A stretch of DNA of 64,000 nucleotides. Origin: Enterobacter sp. kpr-6 (GTDB taxonomy: Bacteria; Pseudomonadota; Gammaproteobacteria; Enterobacterales; Enterobacteriaceae). How positions within the stretch are numbered: position 1 is the stretch's first letter; every line of letters starts with the position of its first letter. The position numbers and the translations under genes are program-made. The notes below the pieces were generated by a model. It was not told the DNA's origin and did no database searches. It was given only the letters and a program-made list of their open reading frames with translations. The stretch spans positions 310,001-374,000 of the forward strand of contig NZ_FOYH01000001.1 of NCBI RefSeq assembly GCF_900116015.1, read 5' to 3'. Below, piece by piece: positions 9,727 to 18,180 of this stretch.

Positions 9727-10791
9727 ATGCCGACACTCACTTTGCTTAACGACGAGCACCGCTGGCAGGCAGTGCTCGATCGTAATCCCGCCGCCGATGA
9801 CCAGTTTGTTTTTGCGGTCATCACCACCGGTATCTATTGCCGCCCGTCATGCCGGGCGCGGCACGCCCTGCGACAAAATGTGCAGTTTTACCCGGATGCA
9901 TCAGGTGCGCGGGCGGCGGGTTTTCGTCCCTGCAAACGCTGCCATCCGGATGCCGCGAACGCCGATGAGCATCGTCTTGAGAGTATCGCCCGTGCCTGTC
10001 GCATTCTTGAGCAGGACACGCCCGTTACGCTTGAATCGCTGGCGCAGCAGGTAGCCATGAGTCCGTATCATTTTCATCGTCTGTTTAAAGCTGAAACCGG
10101 GCTGATGCCAAAAGCCTGGCAGCAGGCTTTTCGCGCCCGCCGCCTGCGACAAACCCTGGCGCAAAGCGGCACCGTAACCGATGCGGTGCTGGCCGCCGGT
10201 TTTCCTGACAGCGGCAGCTATTACCGTAAAGCCGATGAAACGCTGGGAATGACCGCGCGGCAATACCGCAACGGCGGCGAGCAGACGGTGGTGCGTTACG
10301 CGCTGGATCACTGCTCGCTGGGGCGCTGTCTGGTCGCCGAAAGCGCGCGCGGAATTTGCGCCATTTTGCTGGCCGACAATAACGATCAACTCATCGCCGA
10401 ACTGACACAGTTGTTTCCCCGCGCCCGGCGTGAGCAGGCTGATGCTGAATTTCGTGCGCGGGTTAACGAGGTGATCGCCTGCCTCGACGATCCGCGTGCT
10501 ACCTTGCGTCTGCCGCTGGATATTCGCGGCACCGCCTTTCAGATGCAGGTCTGGCAGGCGCTGCGCCAGATCCAGCCGGGTGAAACGCTCAGCTATCAGC
10601 GCGTGGCCGAGGCGATCGGCAAGCCGCGCGCGGTCCGGGCGGTGGCGAGCGCCTGTGCCGCGAATAAACTGGCGATTGTCATTCCCTGTCACCGCGTATT
10701 ACGCGGCGACGGCGCGCTCTCCGGTTATCGCTGGGGCGTGGCGCGCAAAGCCCTGTTACTGGGGCGTGAGTCTGTCATTGAGGAGGAGTAA
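9727..10791 (+). CDS. ada: Ada bifunctional DNA methyltransferase and activator
   Basis: Ada repairs methylphosphotriesters and O6-methylguanine by irreversible transfer to its own cysteines and then activates the adaptive response. The 354-aa product matches E. coli Ada in length. The N-terminal zinc site has Cys38, Cys42, Cys69 and Cys72 (YCRPSC and FRPCKRC), Cys38 being the methyl acceptor and activator switch. An AraC-type helix-turn-helix follows near residues 85-180, and the C-terminal domain has acceptor Cys321 in VIPCHRV. GTAAGGAG precedes the ATG. The stop codon shares one base with the alkB start, so the two are translationally coupled. Confidence 0.97.
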   Translation: MPTLTLLNDEHRWQAVLDRNPAADDQFVFAVITTGIYCRPSCRARHALRQNVQFYPDASGARAAGFRPCKRCHPDAANADEHRLESIARACRILEQDTPVTLESLAQQVAMSPYHFHRLFKAETGLMPKAWQQAFRARRLRQTLAQSGTVTDAVLAAGFPDSGSYYRKADETLGMTARQYRNGGEQTVVRYALDHCSLGRCLVAESARGICAILLADNNDQLIAELTQLFPRARREQADAEFRARVNEVIACLDDPRATLRLPLDIRGTAFQMQVWQALRQIQPGETLSYQRVAEAIGKPRAVRAVASACAANKLAIVIPCHRVLRGDGALSGYRWGVARKALLLGRESVIEEE

Positions 10792-11432
10792 TGCTGGATC
10801 TGTTTGCCGATGAACATCCCTGGCTGGAACCGCTTGCCCCCGGCGCGGTGATCCTGCGCCGCTTTGCCGTTGACGGTGCCGGAGCGCTGATGACGGCAAT
10901 AGAGCAGGTGGCGAGCCAGTCGCCGTTTCGTCAGATGGTCACGCCCGGCGGCTACACCATGTCGGTGGCGATGACCAACTGCGGTCAACTTGGCTGGACC
11001 ACCAACGCGCGCGGCTACCTCTATTCACCTGTCGATCCGCAAACGCAGTCCCCCTGGCCTGCAATGCCGGAAGTCTTCCGGTCGCTGTGCGATCGGGCAT
11101 CCGCGGCGGCGGGCTACCCGGACTTTACCCCGGACGCCTGCCTGATTAACCGCTATGCCCCTGGCGCTAAGCTGTCGCTGCATCAGGACAAAGACGAGCC
11201 GGATCTGCGTGCGCCGATTGTCTCCGTTTCCCTTGGCCTGCCCGCAGTATTTCAGTTTGGCGGGCGCAAGCGTAGCGATCCCCTGACGCGGTTGATGCTG
11301 GAGCACGGTGATGTGGTGGTGTGGGGCGGCGAGTCGCGCCTCTTTTACCACGGTATTCAGCCGCTTAAGCCTGGGGAGCATTCGCTGACGGGGGAGTTCA
11401 GGTACAACTTAACGTTTCGTCAGGCGGGGTGA
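10791..11432 (+). CDS. alkB: AlkB DNA oxidative demethylase
   Basis: AlkB is an Fe(II)/2-oxoglutarate dioxygenase that removes methyl groups from 1-methyladenine and 3-methylcytosine. The 213-aa product (E. coli 216) keeps the iron ligands His131, Asp133 (LSLHQDKDE) and His187 (LFYHGIQPL), plus the 2-oxoglutarate-binding segment RYNLTFR near the C-terminus. Its ATG overlaps the ada stop by one base in the ada-alkB operon. Confidence 0.97.
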   Translation: MLDLFADEHPWLEPLAPGAVILRRFAVDGAGALMTAIEQVASQSPFRQMVTPGGYTMSVAMTNCGQLGWTTNARGYLYSPVDPQTQSPWPAMPEVFRSLCDRASAAAGYPDFTPDACLINRYAPGAKLSLHQDKDEPDLRAPIVSVSLGLPAVFQFGGRKRSDPLTRLMLEHGDVVVWGGESRLFYHGIQPLKPGEHSLTGEFRYNLTFRQAG

Positions 11433-11440
11433 TCGTTTTG

Positions 11441-11584
11441 CCCCTCACCCCGACCCTCTCCCAAAGGGAGAGGGAGAAAGGCGAGTCGGTGCACAATTTT
11501 TCCCCTCTCCCAAAGTAAGGGGGAGAAAGGCAAGTCTGCGCACAGTCTGTCCCCTCTCCCTGAGGGAGAGGGCCAGGGTGAGGG
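11441..11584. repeat. C/G-rich palindromic intergenic repeat, copy A (three internal units)
   Basis: The element is bounded by CCCCTCACCC (11441-11450) and the inverted GGGTGAGGG (ending 11584). Inside it are three units starting CCCTCTCCC at about 11454, 11503 and 11552. The first two are tandem copies of about 49 bp, sharing CCCTCTCCCAAAG, GGAGAAAGGC and a GCACA segment. Each unit can form a CCCTCTCCC/GGGAGAGGG hairpin. A second element with the same ends lies at 37886-37980. It probably folds in the alkB 3' mRNA. This is a repetitive palindrome of REP type, not a gene. Confidence 0.8.
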
Positions 11585-11674
11585 TCCCCCAACAAGAAGA
11601 TAAATAAGAATTATTCTTGATCCACAACAGGAGCAGTTTACACTGCTGGCTGTTTTTCTCTGCCCGGATCATTT

Positions 11675-13318
11675 ATGCAACTTCTTCTTCTTGTCTGGCG
11701 ACAATATCGCTGGCCTTTTATTGCCGTCATCGCGTTAAGCCTTGCCAGCGCAGCGCTCGGCATCGGGCTGATTGCCTTCATTAATACGCGTCTGATTGAG
11801 AATGTGGACGTGTCCTTATCCGTCCTGCCGGAATTTCTCGGACTGCTTATCCTGCTGATGGCCGTGACTCTCGCCTCGCAACTGGCATTGACCACCCTCG
11901 GCCACCACTTTGTCTACCGTCTGCGCAGCGAATTTATCAAACGTATCCTCGACACCCACGTCGAGCGCATCGAACAGTTGGGCAGCGCGTCACTGCTGGC
12001 CGGGCTCACCAGCGATGTGCGCAACATCACTATCGCCTTTGTGCGCCTGCCGGAACTGGTGCAGGGGATCATCCTCACCGTCGGCTCGGCGGCTTATATG
12101 GCGTGGCTGTCCGGTAAGATGCTGCTGGTGACCGCCCTGTGGCTGGCCATCACCATCTGGATTGGCTTCGTGCTGGTGGCGCGGGTGTATAAACACATTG
12201 CGATCCTGCGTGAAACCGAAGACAAGCTGCATAACGATTACCAGATGGTGCTCGAAGGGCGCAAAGAACTGACCCTCAACAGCGAGCGCGCGGAGCATAT
12301 CTTTAACGAGCTTTATAAGCCCGATGCCCGCGAATACCGCCAGCATATTATTCGCGCCGACACCTTTCATCTGAGCGCGGTGAACTGGTCCAACATCATG
12401 ATGCTGGGCGCGATTGGCCTGGTGTTCTGGATGGCAAACAGTCTGGGCTGGGCCGATACCAACGTCGCGGCGATCTTTTCTCTCACCGTGCTGTTCCTGC
12501 GCACACCGCTGCTCTCTGCCGTGGGTGCGCTGCCCACGCTGTTAAGCGCGCAGGTGGCGTTTAACAAACTCAAACAGTTTGACCTCGCGCCGTACAGCGC
12601 CGACTTCCCGCGTCCGACGCCGATGCAAAATTGGCACACGCTGGAGATGCGCGACGTGGTATTCAAATATCAGGACAACGATTTTACCGTCGGCCCGCTG
12701 AATATGACGCTTAAGCGCGGCGAGCTGGTATTCCTGATTGGCGGCAACGGCAGCGGGAAATCGACGCTGGCCATGCTGCTGACCGGGCTGTATCAACCGG
12801 TGTCGGGCGAGATTTTGATTGACGGTAACGCGGTGGCGGCCGGCAAACCGGAGGATTACCGCAAACTGTTCTCCGCGGTCTTTACCGACGTCTGGCTCTT
12901 TGATCAACTGCTTGGCCCGGAAGGGAAGGCCGCCGATCCGCTGCTGGTTGAGAAATGGATCAACCAGCTACAAATGGCGCACAAGCTGGAGCTAAAAGAG
13001 GGCAAAATCCTCGATCTTAAGCTCTCCAAAGGGCAGAAAAAGCGCGTGGCGCTGCTGCTGGCGCTGGCAGAAGATCGCGACATTATTCTGCTGGATGAGT
13101 GGGCCGCCGATCAGGACCCGCATTTCCGCCGCGAGTTTTATCAGGTGCTGCTGCCGCTGATGCAGGAGATGGGCAAAACCATTTTCGCCATCAGCCACGA
13201 CGATCACTACTTTATCCACGCCGACCGGCTGCTGGAAATGCGCAACGGTCAGCTTTCTGAGCTTACCGGTGAAGAACGCGCGCTCGCTTCCCGCGACGCT
13301 GTCTCACGCACCGCGTAA
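11675..13318 (+). CDS. yojI: YojI ABC exporter (microcin J25 efflux type)
   Basis: YojI is a fused permease-ATPase inner-membrane exporter; the E. coli protein exports the lasso peptide microcin J25 with TolC. The 547-aa product equals the E. coli length. About six membrane helices occupy residues 1-310. The ATPase domain has Walker [10 protein letters not shown] near residue 357, a signature-like LSKGQKKR (variant of LSGGQ) and Walker [14 protein letters not shown] palindromic repeat separates it from alkB. In E. coli eco and mqo follow, but here mgtE follows. Confidence 0.93.
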   Translation: MQLLLLVWRQYRWPFIAVIALSLASAALGIGLIAFINTRLIENVDVSLSVLPEFLGLLILLMAVTLASQLALTTLGHHFVYRLRSEFIKRILDTHVERIEQLGSASLLAGLTSDVRNITIAFVRLPELVQGIILTVGSAAYMAWLSGKMLLVTALWLAITIWIGFVLVARVYKHIAILRETEDKLHNDYQMVLEGRKELTLNSERAEHIFNELYKPDAREYRQHIIRADTFHLSAVNWSNIMMLGAIGLVFWMANSLGWADTNVAAIFSLTVLFLRTPLLSAVGALPTLLSAQVAFNKLKQFDLAPYSADFPRPTPMQNWHTLEMRDVVFKYQDNDFTVGPLNMTLKRGELVFLIGGNGSGKSTLAMLLTGLYQPVSGEILIDGNAVAAGKPEDYRKLFSAVFTDVWLFDQLLGPEGKAADPLLVEKWINQLQMAHKLELKEGKILDLKLSKGQKKRVALLLALAEDRDIILLDEWAADQDPHFRREFYQVLLPLMQEMGKTIFAISHDDHYFIHADRLLEMRNGQLSELTGEERALASRDAVSRTA

Positions 13319-13326
13319 TGCGCACT

Positions 13327-13347
13327 GCCCGGCATCACCTGCCGGGC
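13327..13347. repeat. REP-like hairpin after yojI
   Basis: GCCCGGC-ATCACCT-GCCGGGC lies 9 bp after the yojI stop and is followed by AATTCCTCTTTT, so it may also act as the yojI terminator. A related hairpin with the same GCCCGGCA/TGCCGGGC arms occurs at 51229-51253 after cirA. Confidence 0.65.
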
Positions 13348-13402
13348 AATTCCTCTTTTCTGCCGCTATGCTTAACCCTGTTATTTTTGCCAGGACGCAC
13401 CG

Positions 13403-14839
13403 ATGCATTCATCCCCTAAAAACAGCGCCCGACTTCGCGATGAAGAACGCGCGCGACTGATTTGGCTTCTGACCACCGATAAAGCCATTACCTCCAGCCT
13501 GACGGGTAAACTGACCCTCGCCGAACAGTATGACGTGGGCACACTGGCTGAAGACATGGCGGAAGTGGAAGTGCTGGTCGCCCATTTGCCGCCGCCCGAT
13601 CTCGCCGATACGCTGGAGGCGTTGCCCTCAGAGGAACGGCGCGCCCTGTGGCGGCTGGTGGACAAACTCAAGCAGGGCGAAGTGCTGCTGGAGGCATCGA
13701 GGAACGTCTGGGACGACGTGATCGAGGACATGAGCGACAAAGCGCTGCTTGAGGCGCTGCAAATGCTCGACATTGACGAGCAGATTTACCTGGTGTCGCG
13801 CCTGCCGCGTAATCTCACCGGGCGTCTGGTCGCCTCGCTGCCCGCCAATGAACGCGCCCGCGTACGCCAGGTGCTGAATTACGAGCAGAACAGTGTCGGG
13901 GCGATCATGGCGTTTGAGGTGATCACCATCCGCGCGGATATCACGCTTGCCACCGTGCAGCGTTTTCTCCGGCGGCGCGGGACGATGCCCGACAACACCG
14001 ACAAACTTTTTGTCACCAGTCGCGACAACGCCCTTTACGGTGAACTGACCCTGCAAACCATTTTGCTGCACCCGCCAGAGGCGCTTGTCAGCGAGGTGAT
14101 GACCCCCGATCCGGTCACTTTCTTACCGGAGGACAATGCGGAAAAAGTCGCCCGTACCTTTGAACGTGACAACCTGCTCAGTGCGGCGGTTATCGACGAT
14201 CGCGGCATGCTCATGGGCCGCCTGACCATCGATGAGATCGTCAACGTCGTGTACGAAGAAACCGATAACGACATGCGCCTGATGGGGGGCCTGAGCGCGG
14301 AGGAAGACGTTTTTGCTCCGGTCGGCAAAGCGGTGAAAACACGCTGGGCGTGGCTGGCGCTGAACCTCTGTACCGCCTTTATCGCCTCGCGGGTGATCGA
14401 CGGTTTTGAAAACACCATCTCGCAACTGGTGGCGCTGGCTTCACTGATGCCAATTGTCGCCGGGATCGGCGGCAACACCGGCAATCAGACAATCACCATG
14501 ATTGTTCGCGCGCTGGCGCTGCAAAACATTCATCCGGGTAACTTTCGCTTTTTGATTTTCCGCGAAATGGGCGTGGCGCTGATTAACGGCGTGGTGTGGG
14601 GCGGGATTATGGGCGGCGTCACCTGGGGGCTGTATGGCGACATGGCGCTCGGCGGGGTCATGATGCTGGCGATGGTGCTGAATCTGCTGGTGGCCGCGCT
14701 GATGGGCGTGCTTATCCCGATGGTAATGTTAAAACTGGGGCGCGACCCGGCGGTCGGCTCCAGTGTGATTATCACCGCGGTAACGGATACCGGCGGCTTC
14801 TTTATTTTTCTTGGTCTGGCGACGCTGTTTTTGCTTTAG
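13403..14839 (+). CDS. mgtE: MgtE-family magnesium channel/transporter
   Basis: MgtE proteins are Mg2+-gated Mg2+ channels of the inner membrane. The 478-aa product has the alpha-helical MgtE N domain (about residues 35-140, with the repeated LPPPDLADTLEALP and LPRNLTGRLVASLP units), two CBS domains (about 145-270; LVSEVMTPDPVTFLP begins the second), a linker, and a transmembrane domain from about residue 310 carrying the family signature GGNTGNQ. It sits between yojI and mqo, where E. coli K-12 has eco. It overlaps the convergent SulP gene by 38 nt. Family assignment is firm; transport of other divalent ions cannot be excluded. Confidence 0.92.
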   Translation: MHSSPKNSARLRDEERARLIWLLTTDKAITSSLTGKLTLAEQYDVGTLAEDMAEVEVLVAHLPPPDLADTLEALPSEERRALWRLVDKLKQGEVLLEASRNVWDDVIEDMSDKALLEALQMLDIDEQIYLVSRLPRNLTGRLVASLPANERARVRQVLNYEQNSVGAIMAFEVITIRADITLATVQRFLRRRGTMPDNTDKLFVTSRDNALYGELTLQTILLHPPEALVSEVMTPDPVTFLPEDNAEKVARTFERDNLLSAAVIDDRGMLMGRLTIDEIVNVVYEETDNDMRLMGGLSAEEDVFAPVGKAVKTRWAWLALNLCTAFIASRVIDGFENTISQLVALASLMPIVAGIGGNTGNQTITMIVRALALQNIHPGNFRFLIFREMGVALINGVVWGGIMGGVTWGLYGDMALGGVMMLAMVLNLLVAALMGVLIPMVMLKLGRDPAVGSSVIITAVTDTGGFFIFLGLATLFLL

Positions 14840-16046
14840 CGTGTTTACGTCTGAAGGTGCGCGGCAGTACAACCATCAGCGCGACACCGGCGATGACGCC
14901 AATGGCCAGATTCCCGGTGCTGACGGTGGCGATCACCGTCACCAGCATCACCAGCGTTTCGCTCACCGGCGCGTGTTTTAGCGCCGTGGGCTGAATGCTG
15001 TGCCAGTTGAAGGTCTTAATCGCCACAATCACCATAATGCCCGCCAGCACCGCCATCGGGATTTTAGCCATCACCTCGCTGAGCGCCGTCACCAGCAGCA
15101 GCAGCACAATGCCCGCCGCGATAGTCGACACCCGGCTGCGGCCTTTGCCCATCTCAACGTTAACGATGGTCTGGCCAATCATTGCGCACCCGGCGATACC
15201 GCCGTAAAACCCGGAGAGAATATTTGCGATCCCGAGTCCCACGCTCTCCCGACGCTTGCCCGACGGCGTATCGGTTAAATCATCCACCAGTTTGGCGGTC
15301 AGTAGCGATTCCATTAAGCCGACAAACGCGATACTGAGCGCGCAGGGCCAGACGATCGCCAGCGTGCTGAGATTAAACGGCACCAGCCACTGGGTCAGAC
15401 CCGGCAGGCCGCCGGACATCGGGCCTTCATCCCCCACGGTTGGCAGGATCTGCCCGGTGGTGACGGTAAATACGGTCAGCAGGACGATGGCGACCAGCGG
15501 CGCGGGAACACTTTTCACCCAGCGCGGCAGCCACAGCACAATCAGCAGCGTCAGGGCGAAGAGGGCGAGGATCAGCGGATCGCGCGTCCAGAAATGCGGC
15601 ACCTGAGCGAAGAAAATCAAAATACCCAGCGCGTTCACAAACCCGGTCATGACCGTATGCGGAATAAAACGCATCAGGCGCGCCATGCCCGCGAGGCCGA
15701 AAATAATCTGGATAAGCCCGGCCAGTAAGACTGCCGGAAGAATGTATTCCACCCCGTGCTGATGCACCATCGGGCCGATCACCAGCGCCACGGAACCGGC
15801 TGCGGCGGTGACCATTGCCGGACGTCCGCCGAGAAACGACATCGCCAGACAGAGTACTACTGATGCGACCAGGCTAACCTTCGGATCGACGCCCGCAATG
15901 ACGGAAAAAGAGATGACTTCCGGGATCAGCGCCAGCGCGGTGATCACGCCTGCGAGGGATTCGCGCAGTAAAAGCGAAGGCGAACGCAGCACGGTGCTGA
16001 CGCTACCACTATTTTTTGAAGTTATAGATGCATGTGAGTCAGGCAT
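14802..16046 (-). CDS. SulP-family inorganic anion transporter
   Basis: SulP proteins carry sulfate, bicarbonate or other anions across the inner membrane. The 414-aa product is mostly transmembrane and begins with the family pattern LRESLAGVITALALIPEVISFSVIAGVDP, here given in part as SLAGVITALALIPEVISF. There is no room for the C-terminal STAS domain of longer SulP members, so this is the short, STAS-less form. The ATG at 16046 lacks a strong ribosome site but is the only start that keeps the conserved N-terminus. The 3' end overlaps mgtE tail-to-tail. The substrate is unknown; sulfate or bicarbonate are guesses from the family. Confidence 0.85.
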   Translation of the reverse strand: MPDSHASITSKNSGSVSTVLRSPSLLLRESLAGVITALALIPEVISFSVIAGVDPKVSLVASVVLCLAMSFLGGRPAMVTAAAGSVALVIGPMVHQHGVEYILPAVLLAGLIQIIFGLAGMARLMRFIPHTVMTGFVNALGILIFFAQVPHFWTRDPLILALFALTLLIVLWLPRWVKSVPAPLVAIVLLTVFTVTTGQILPTVGDEGPMSGGLPGLTQWLVPFNLSTLAIVWPCALSIAFVGLMESLLTAKLVDDLTDTPSGKRRESVGLGIANILSGFYGGIAGCAMIGQTIVNVEMGKGRSRVSTIAAGIVLLLLVTALSEVMAKIPMAVLAGIMVIVAIKTFNWHSIQPTALKHAPVSETLVMLVTVIATVSTGNLAIGVIAGVALMVVLPRTFRRKHAKAKTASPDQEK

Positions 16047-16323
16047 AAGGATTCGCAGATAGTAAACGCCACGCGCAATGCGGGCTGACAGGCATCCATG
16101 CAGTGTAAGAAAGCGCGAAATAGTAGCCTCAGAGCGCAGGAGATACCAGTTTTTTTGTCATTAACCTTATAAATCCCTAACTTTAAGTTAACAATAATCA
16201 ACTTAATTTTTAGTATTTAAACAATATTTAATTTACCAGCCGATGGTGTTACGTTAGTTCCGTGAATAATTTCAACCGCATTAACATCCATTAAAGCGGC
16301 ACTAAAAGTAAGGCATTATCATT
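16047..16323. other. Divergent SulP-mqo intergenic region
   Basis: A 277-bp gap between two gene starts pointing apart. The half nearest mqo is AT-rich (about 16140-16270) and should hold the mqo promoter. AAGTAAGG at 16308-16315 is the likely mqo ribosome site. No gene or clear operator was recognised. Confidence 0.4.
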
Positions 16324-17967
16324 ATGAAAAAGATGCGTGCCAGGCTCTTTGCTAAAGCACCACGTCTGCGTGCGGCAACCGCAGCAGCGAAAACGACAGT
16401 GACGGTTACTCAGCAAACGGACGTGCTTTTGATTGGTGGCGGGATCATGAGTGCAACACTTGGCACCTACCTCCAGGCGCTGGAGCCGGACTGGTCAATC
16501 ACCCTGGTTGAGCGGCTGGATGCGGTGGCAAAAGAGAGTTCCGACGGCTGGAATAACGCCGGAACGGGGCACTCCGCACTGATGGAGCTGAACTACACGC
16601 CGAAAAATGCCGATGGTTCAGTCAGCATTGATAAAGCGGTTGAAATTAACGAAGCCTTTCTTATTTCCCGCCAGTTTTGGGCGCATCAGGTAAAAGCCGG
16701 AGTCCTGAATAATCCCCGCTCATTTATTAATACCGTTCCGCACATGAGCTTTGTGTGGGGCGACGACAACGTTAAATTCCTGCGCACCCGCTACGCCGCG
16801 ATGCAGCAAAACGACCTGTTCCGCGGCATCCGCTATTCCGAAGATTATGCGCAGATCAAAGCCTGGGCACCGCTGGTGATGGAAGGACGCGATCCGCAGC
16901 AAAAAGTCGCCGCCACCCGTACCGAACTGGGCACCGACGTTAACTTCGGCGAAGTCACCCGCCAGCTTGTCGCTGCCATGCAAAAGCACGATAACTTTTC
17001 CCTGCAACTGAATACAGAAGTGCGCGGGATCACGCGCAATGCAGATAATAGCTGGACGGTGACGGTGGTGGATCTCAACAACCGCCAGGTCAAACAGACT
17101 ATCAACGCGAAGTTTGTGTTTATTGGGGCAGGGGGCGCGGCGTTAAAACTGTTGCAGGCATCGGGTATCCCGGAAGCGGCGGATTATGCAGGCTTCCCGG
17201 TGGGTGGTCAGTTCCTGGTGGCGGATAACCCGGAGGTGGTTAACCGGCATCAGGCCAAAGTCTACGGTCAGGCATCGGTCGGCGCGCCACCGATGTCGGT
17301 CCCTCATATTGATACCCGCATCATCGACGGTAAACGCGTTTTACTCTTCGGACCTTTCGCCACGTTCTCGACGAAATTCCTGAAAAACGGCTCCCTCTGG
17401 GATCTGCCTCGCTCCACTAAACCCGCCAACTTTATGCCGATGGTTAACGTCGGCCTGAGCAACTTTGGCCTGGTGAAATATCTGGTCGGGCAGGTGGTGC
17501 AGAGTGAAGACAACCGCCTCGCGGCGCTTCGTGACTATTATCCGCAGGCGAAGAAAGAGGACTGGCGTTTGTGGCAGGCCGGACAGCGCGTACAGATTAT
17601 TGAGCGCGTGGCCCGTAAAGGTGGCGTGCTGCGTCTCGGTACCGAAGTGGTGTGCGATGAGCAGGGCACGATTGCCGCGCTGCTGGGCGCATCGCCGGGT
17701 GCGTCGACCGCCGCGCCGATCATGCTGCATCTGATGGAAAAGGTGTTTAAAGAGAAACTCAATTCCGCAGCGTGGCAGGAGAAGCTGAAAACGATGGTGC
17801 CAACTTACGGCGTGGCGTTAAGCCGTCATCCGGCGCTGGCGGAGCAGGCGCTGTACTCCACCAGCCAGGTGCTGGGTCTGAAGTACGATCTGCTGGCGGC
17901 GGATGTTGCCAGTGCCGCAAATGACCAAGTGCAAAATGAACCAGAGTGTGTGGCGGAAATTGCCTGA
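16324..17967 (+). CDS. mqo: Malate:quinone oxidoreductase
   Basis: Mqo is a membrane-associated FAD enzyme that oxidises malate to oxaloacetate and passes electrons to quinone. The 547-aa product (E. coli 548) has the dinucleotide-binding motif [12 protein letters not shown] near residue 37 and the family segments [18 protein letters not shown] and [16 protein letters not shown]. The N-terminus ([20 protein letters not shown]) is basic and alanine-rich, whereas the E. coli protein begins with a hydrophobic signal-like stretch. The C-terminal tail also diverges. A strong terminator follows. Confidence 0.95.
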   Translation: MKKMRARLFAKAPRLRAATAAAKTTVTVTQQTDVLLIGGGIMSATLGTYLQALEPDWSITLVERLDAVAKESSDGWNNAGTGHSALMELNYTPKNADGSVSIDKAVEINEAFLISRQFWAHQVKAGVLNNPRSFINTVPHMSFVWGDDNVKFLRTRYAAMQQNDLFRGIRYSEDYAQIKAWAPLVMEGRDPQQKVAATRTELGTDVNFGEVTRQLVAAMQKHDNFSLQLNTEVRGITRNADNSWTVTVVDLNNRQVKQTINAKFVFIGAGGAALKLLQASGIPEAADYAGFPVGGQFLVADNPEVVNRHQAKVYGQASVGAPPMSVPHIDTRIIDGKRVLLFGPFATFSTKFLKNGSLWDLPRSTKPANFMPMVNVGLSNFGLVKYLVGQVVQSEDNRLAALRDYYPQAKKEDWRLWQAGQRVQIIERVARKGGVLRLGTEVVCDEQGTIAALLGASPGASTAAPIMLHLMEKVFKEKLNSAAWQEKLKTMVPTYGVALSRHPALAEQALYSTSQVLGLKYDLLAADVASAANDQVQNEPECVAEIA

Positions 17968-17989
17968 ACTGAAATTCCGCGCATAAAAA

Positions 17990-18016
17990 AACCAACCGTT
18001 AAGGTTGGTTTTTTTT
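17990..18016 (+). terminator. mqo intrinsic terminator
   Basis: AACCAACC-GTTAA-GGTTGGTT followed by a run of T to 18016. It lies just before the 3' end of the oppositely oriented tRNA gene and could serve both directions. Confidence 0.9.
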
Positions 18017-18027
18017 GGGGAAATTTT

Positions 18028-18104
18028 TGGTCGGCACGAGAGGATTTGAACCTCCGACCCCCGACACCCCATGACGGTGCGCTACCAGGCTGCGCTACGT
18101 GCCG
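18028..18104 (-). tRNA. proL: tRNA-Pro (anticodon GGG)
   Basis: The minus strand reads CGGCACGTAGCGCAGCCTGG at the 5' end and AAATCCTCTCGTGCCGACCA at the 3' end, forming a 77-nt cloverleaf with CCA encoded. The acceptor stem CGGCACG pairs with CGTGCCG, the T-loop is GTTCAAATC, and the anticodon loop CATGGGGTG carries GGG for CCC/CCU proline codons. It matches E. coli proL, which is also adjacent to yejM. Confidence 0.97.
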
Positions 18105-18180
18105 AACTGTGGCGGTAATACTACCCGTTTTGCGAGTGATTGCAAGCCGGGGTCAGCCTGATTGATTTATAATTAATCAA

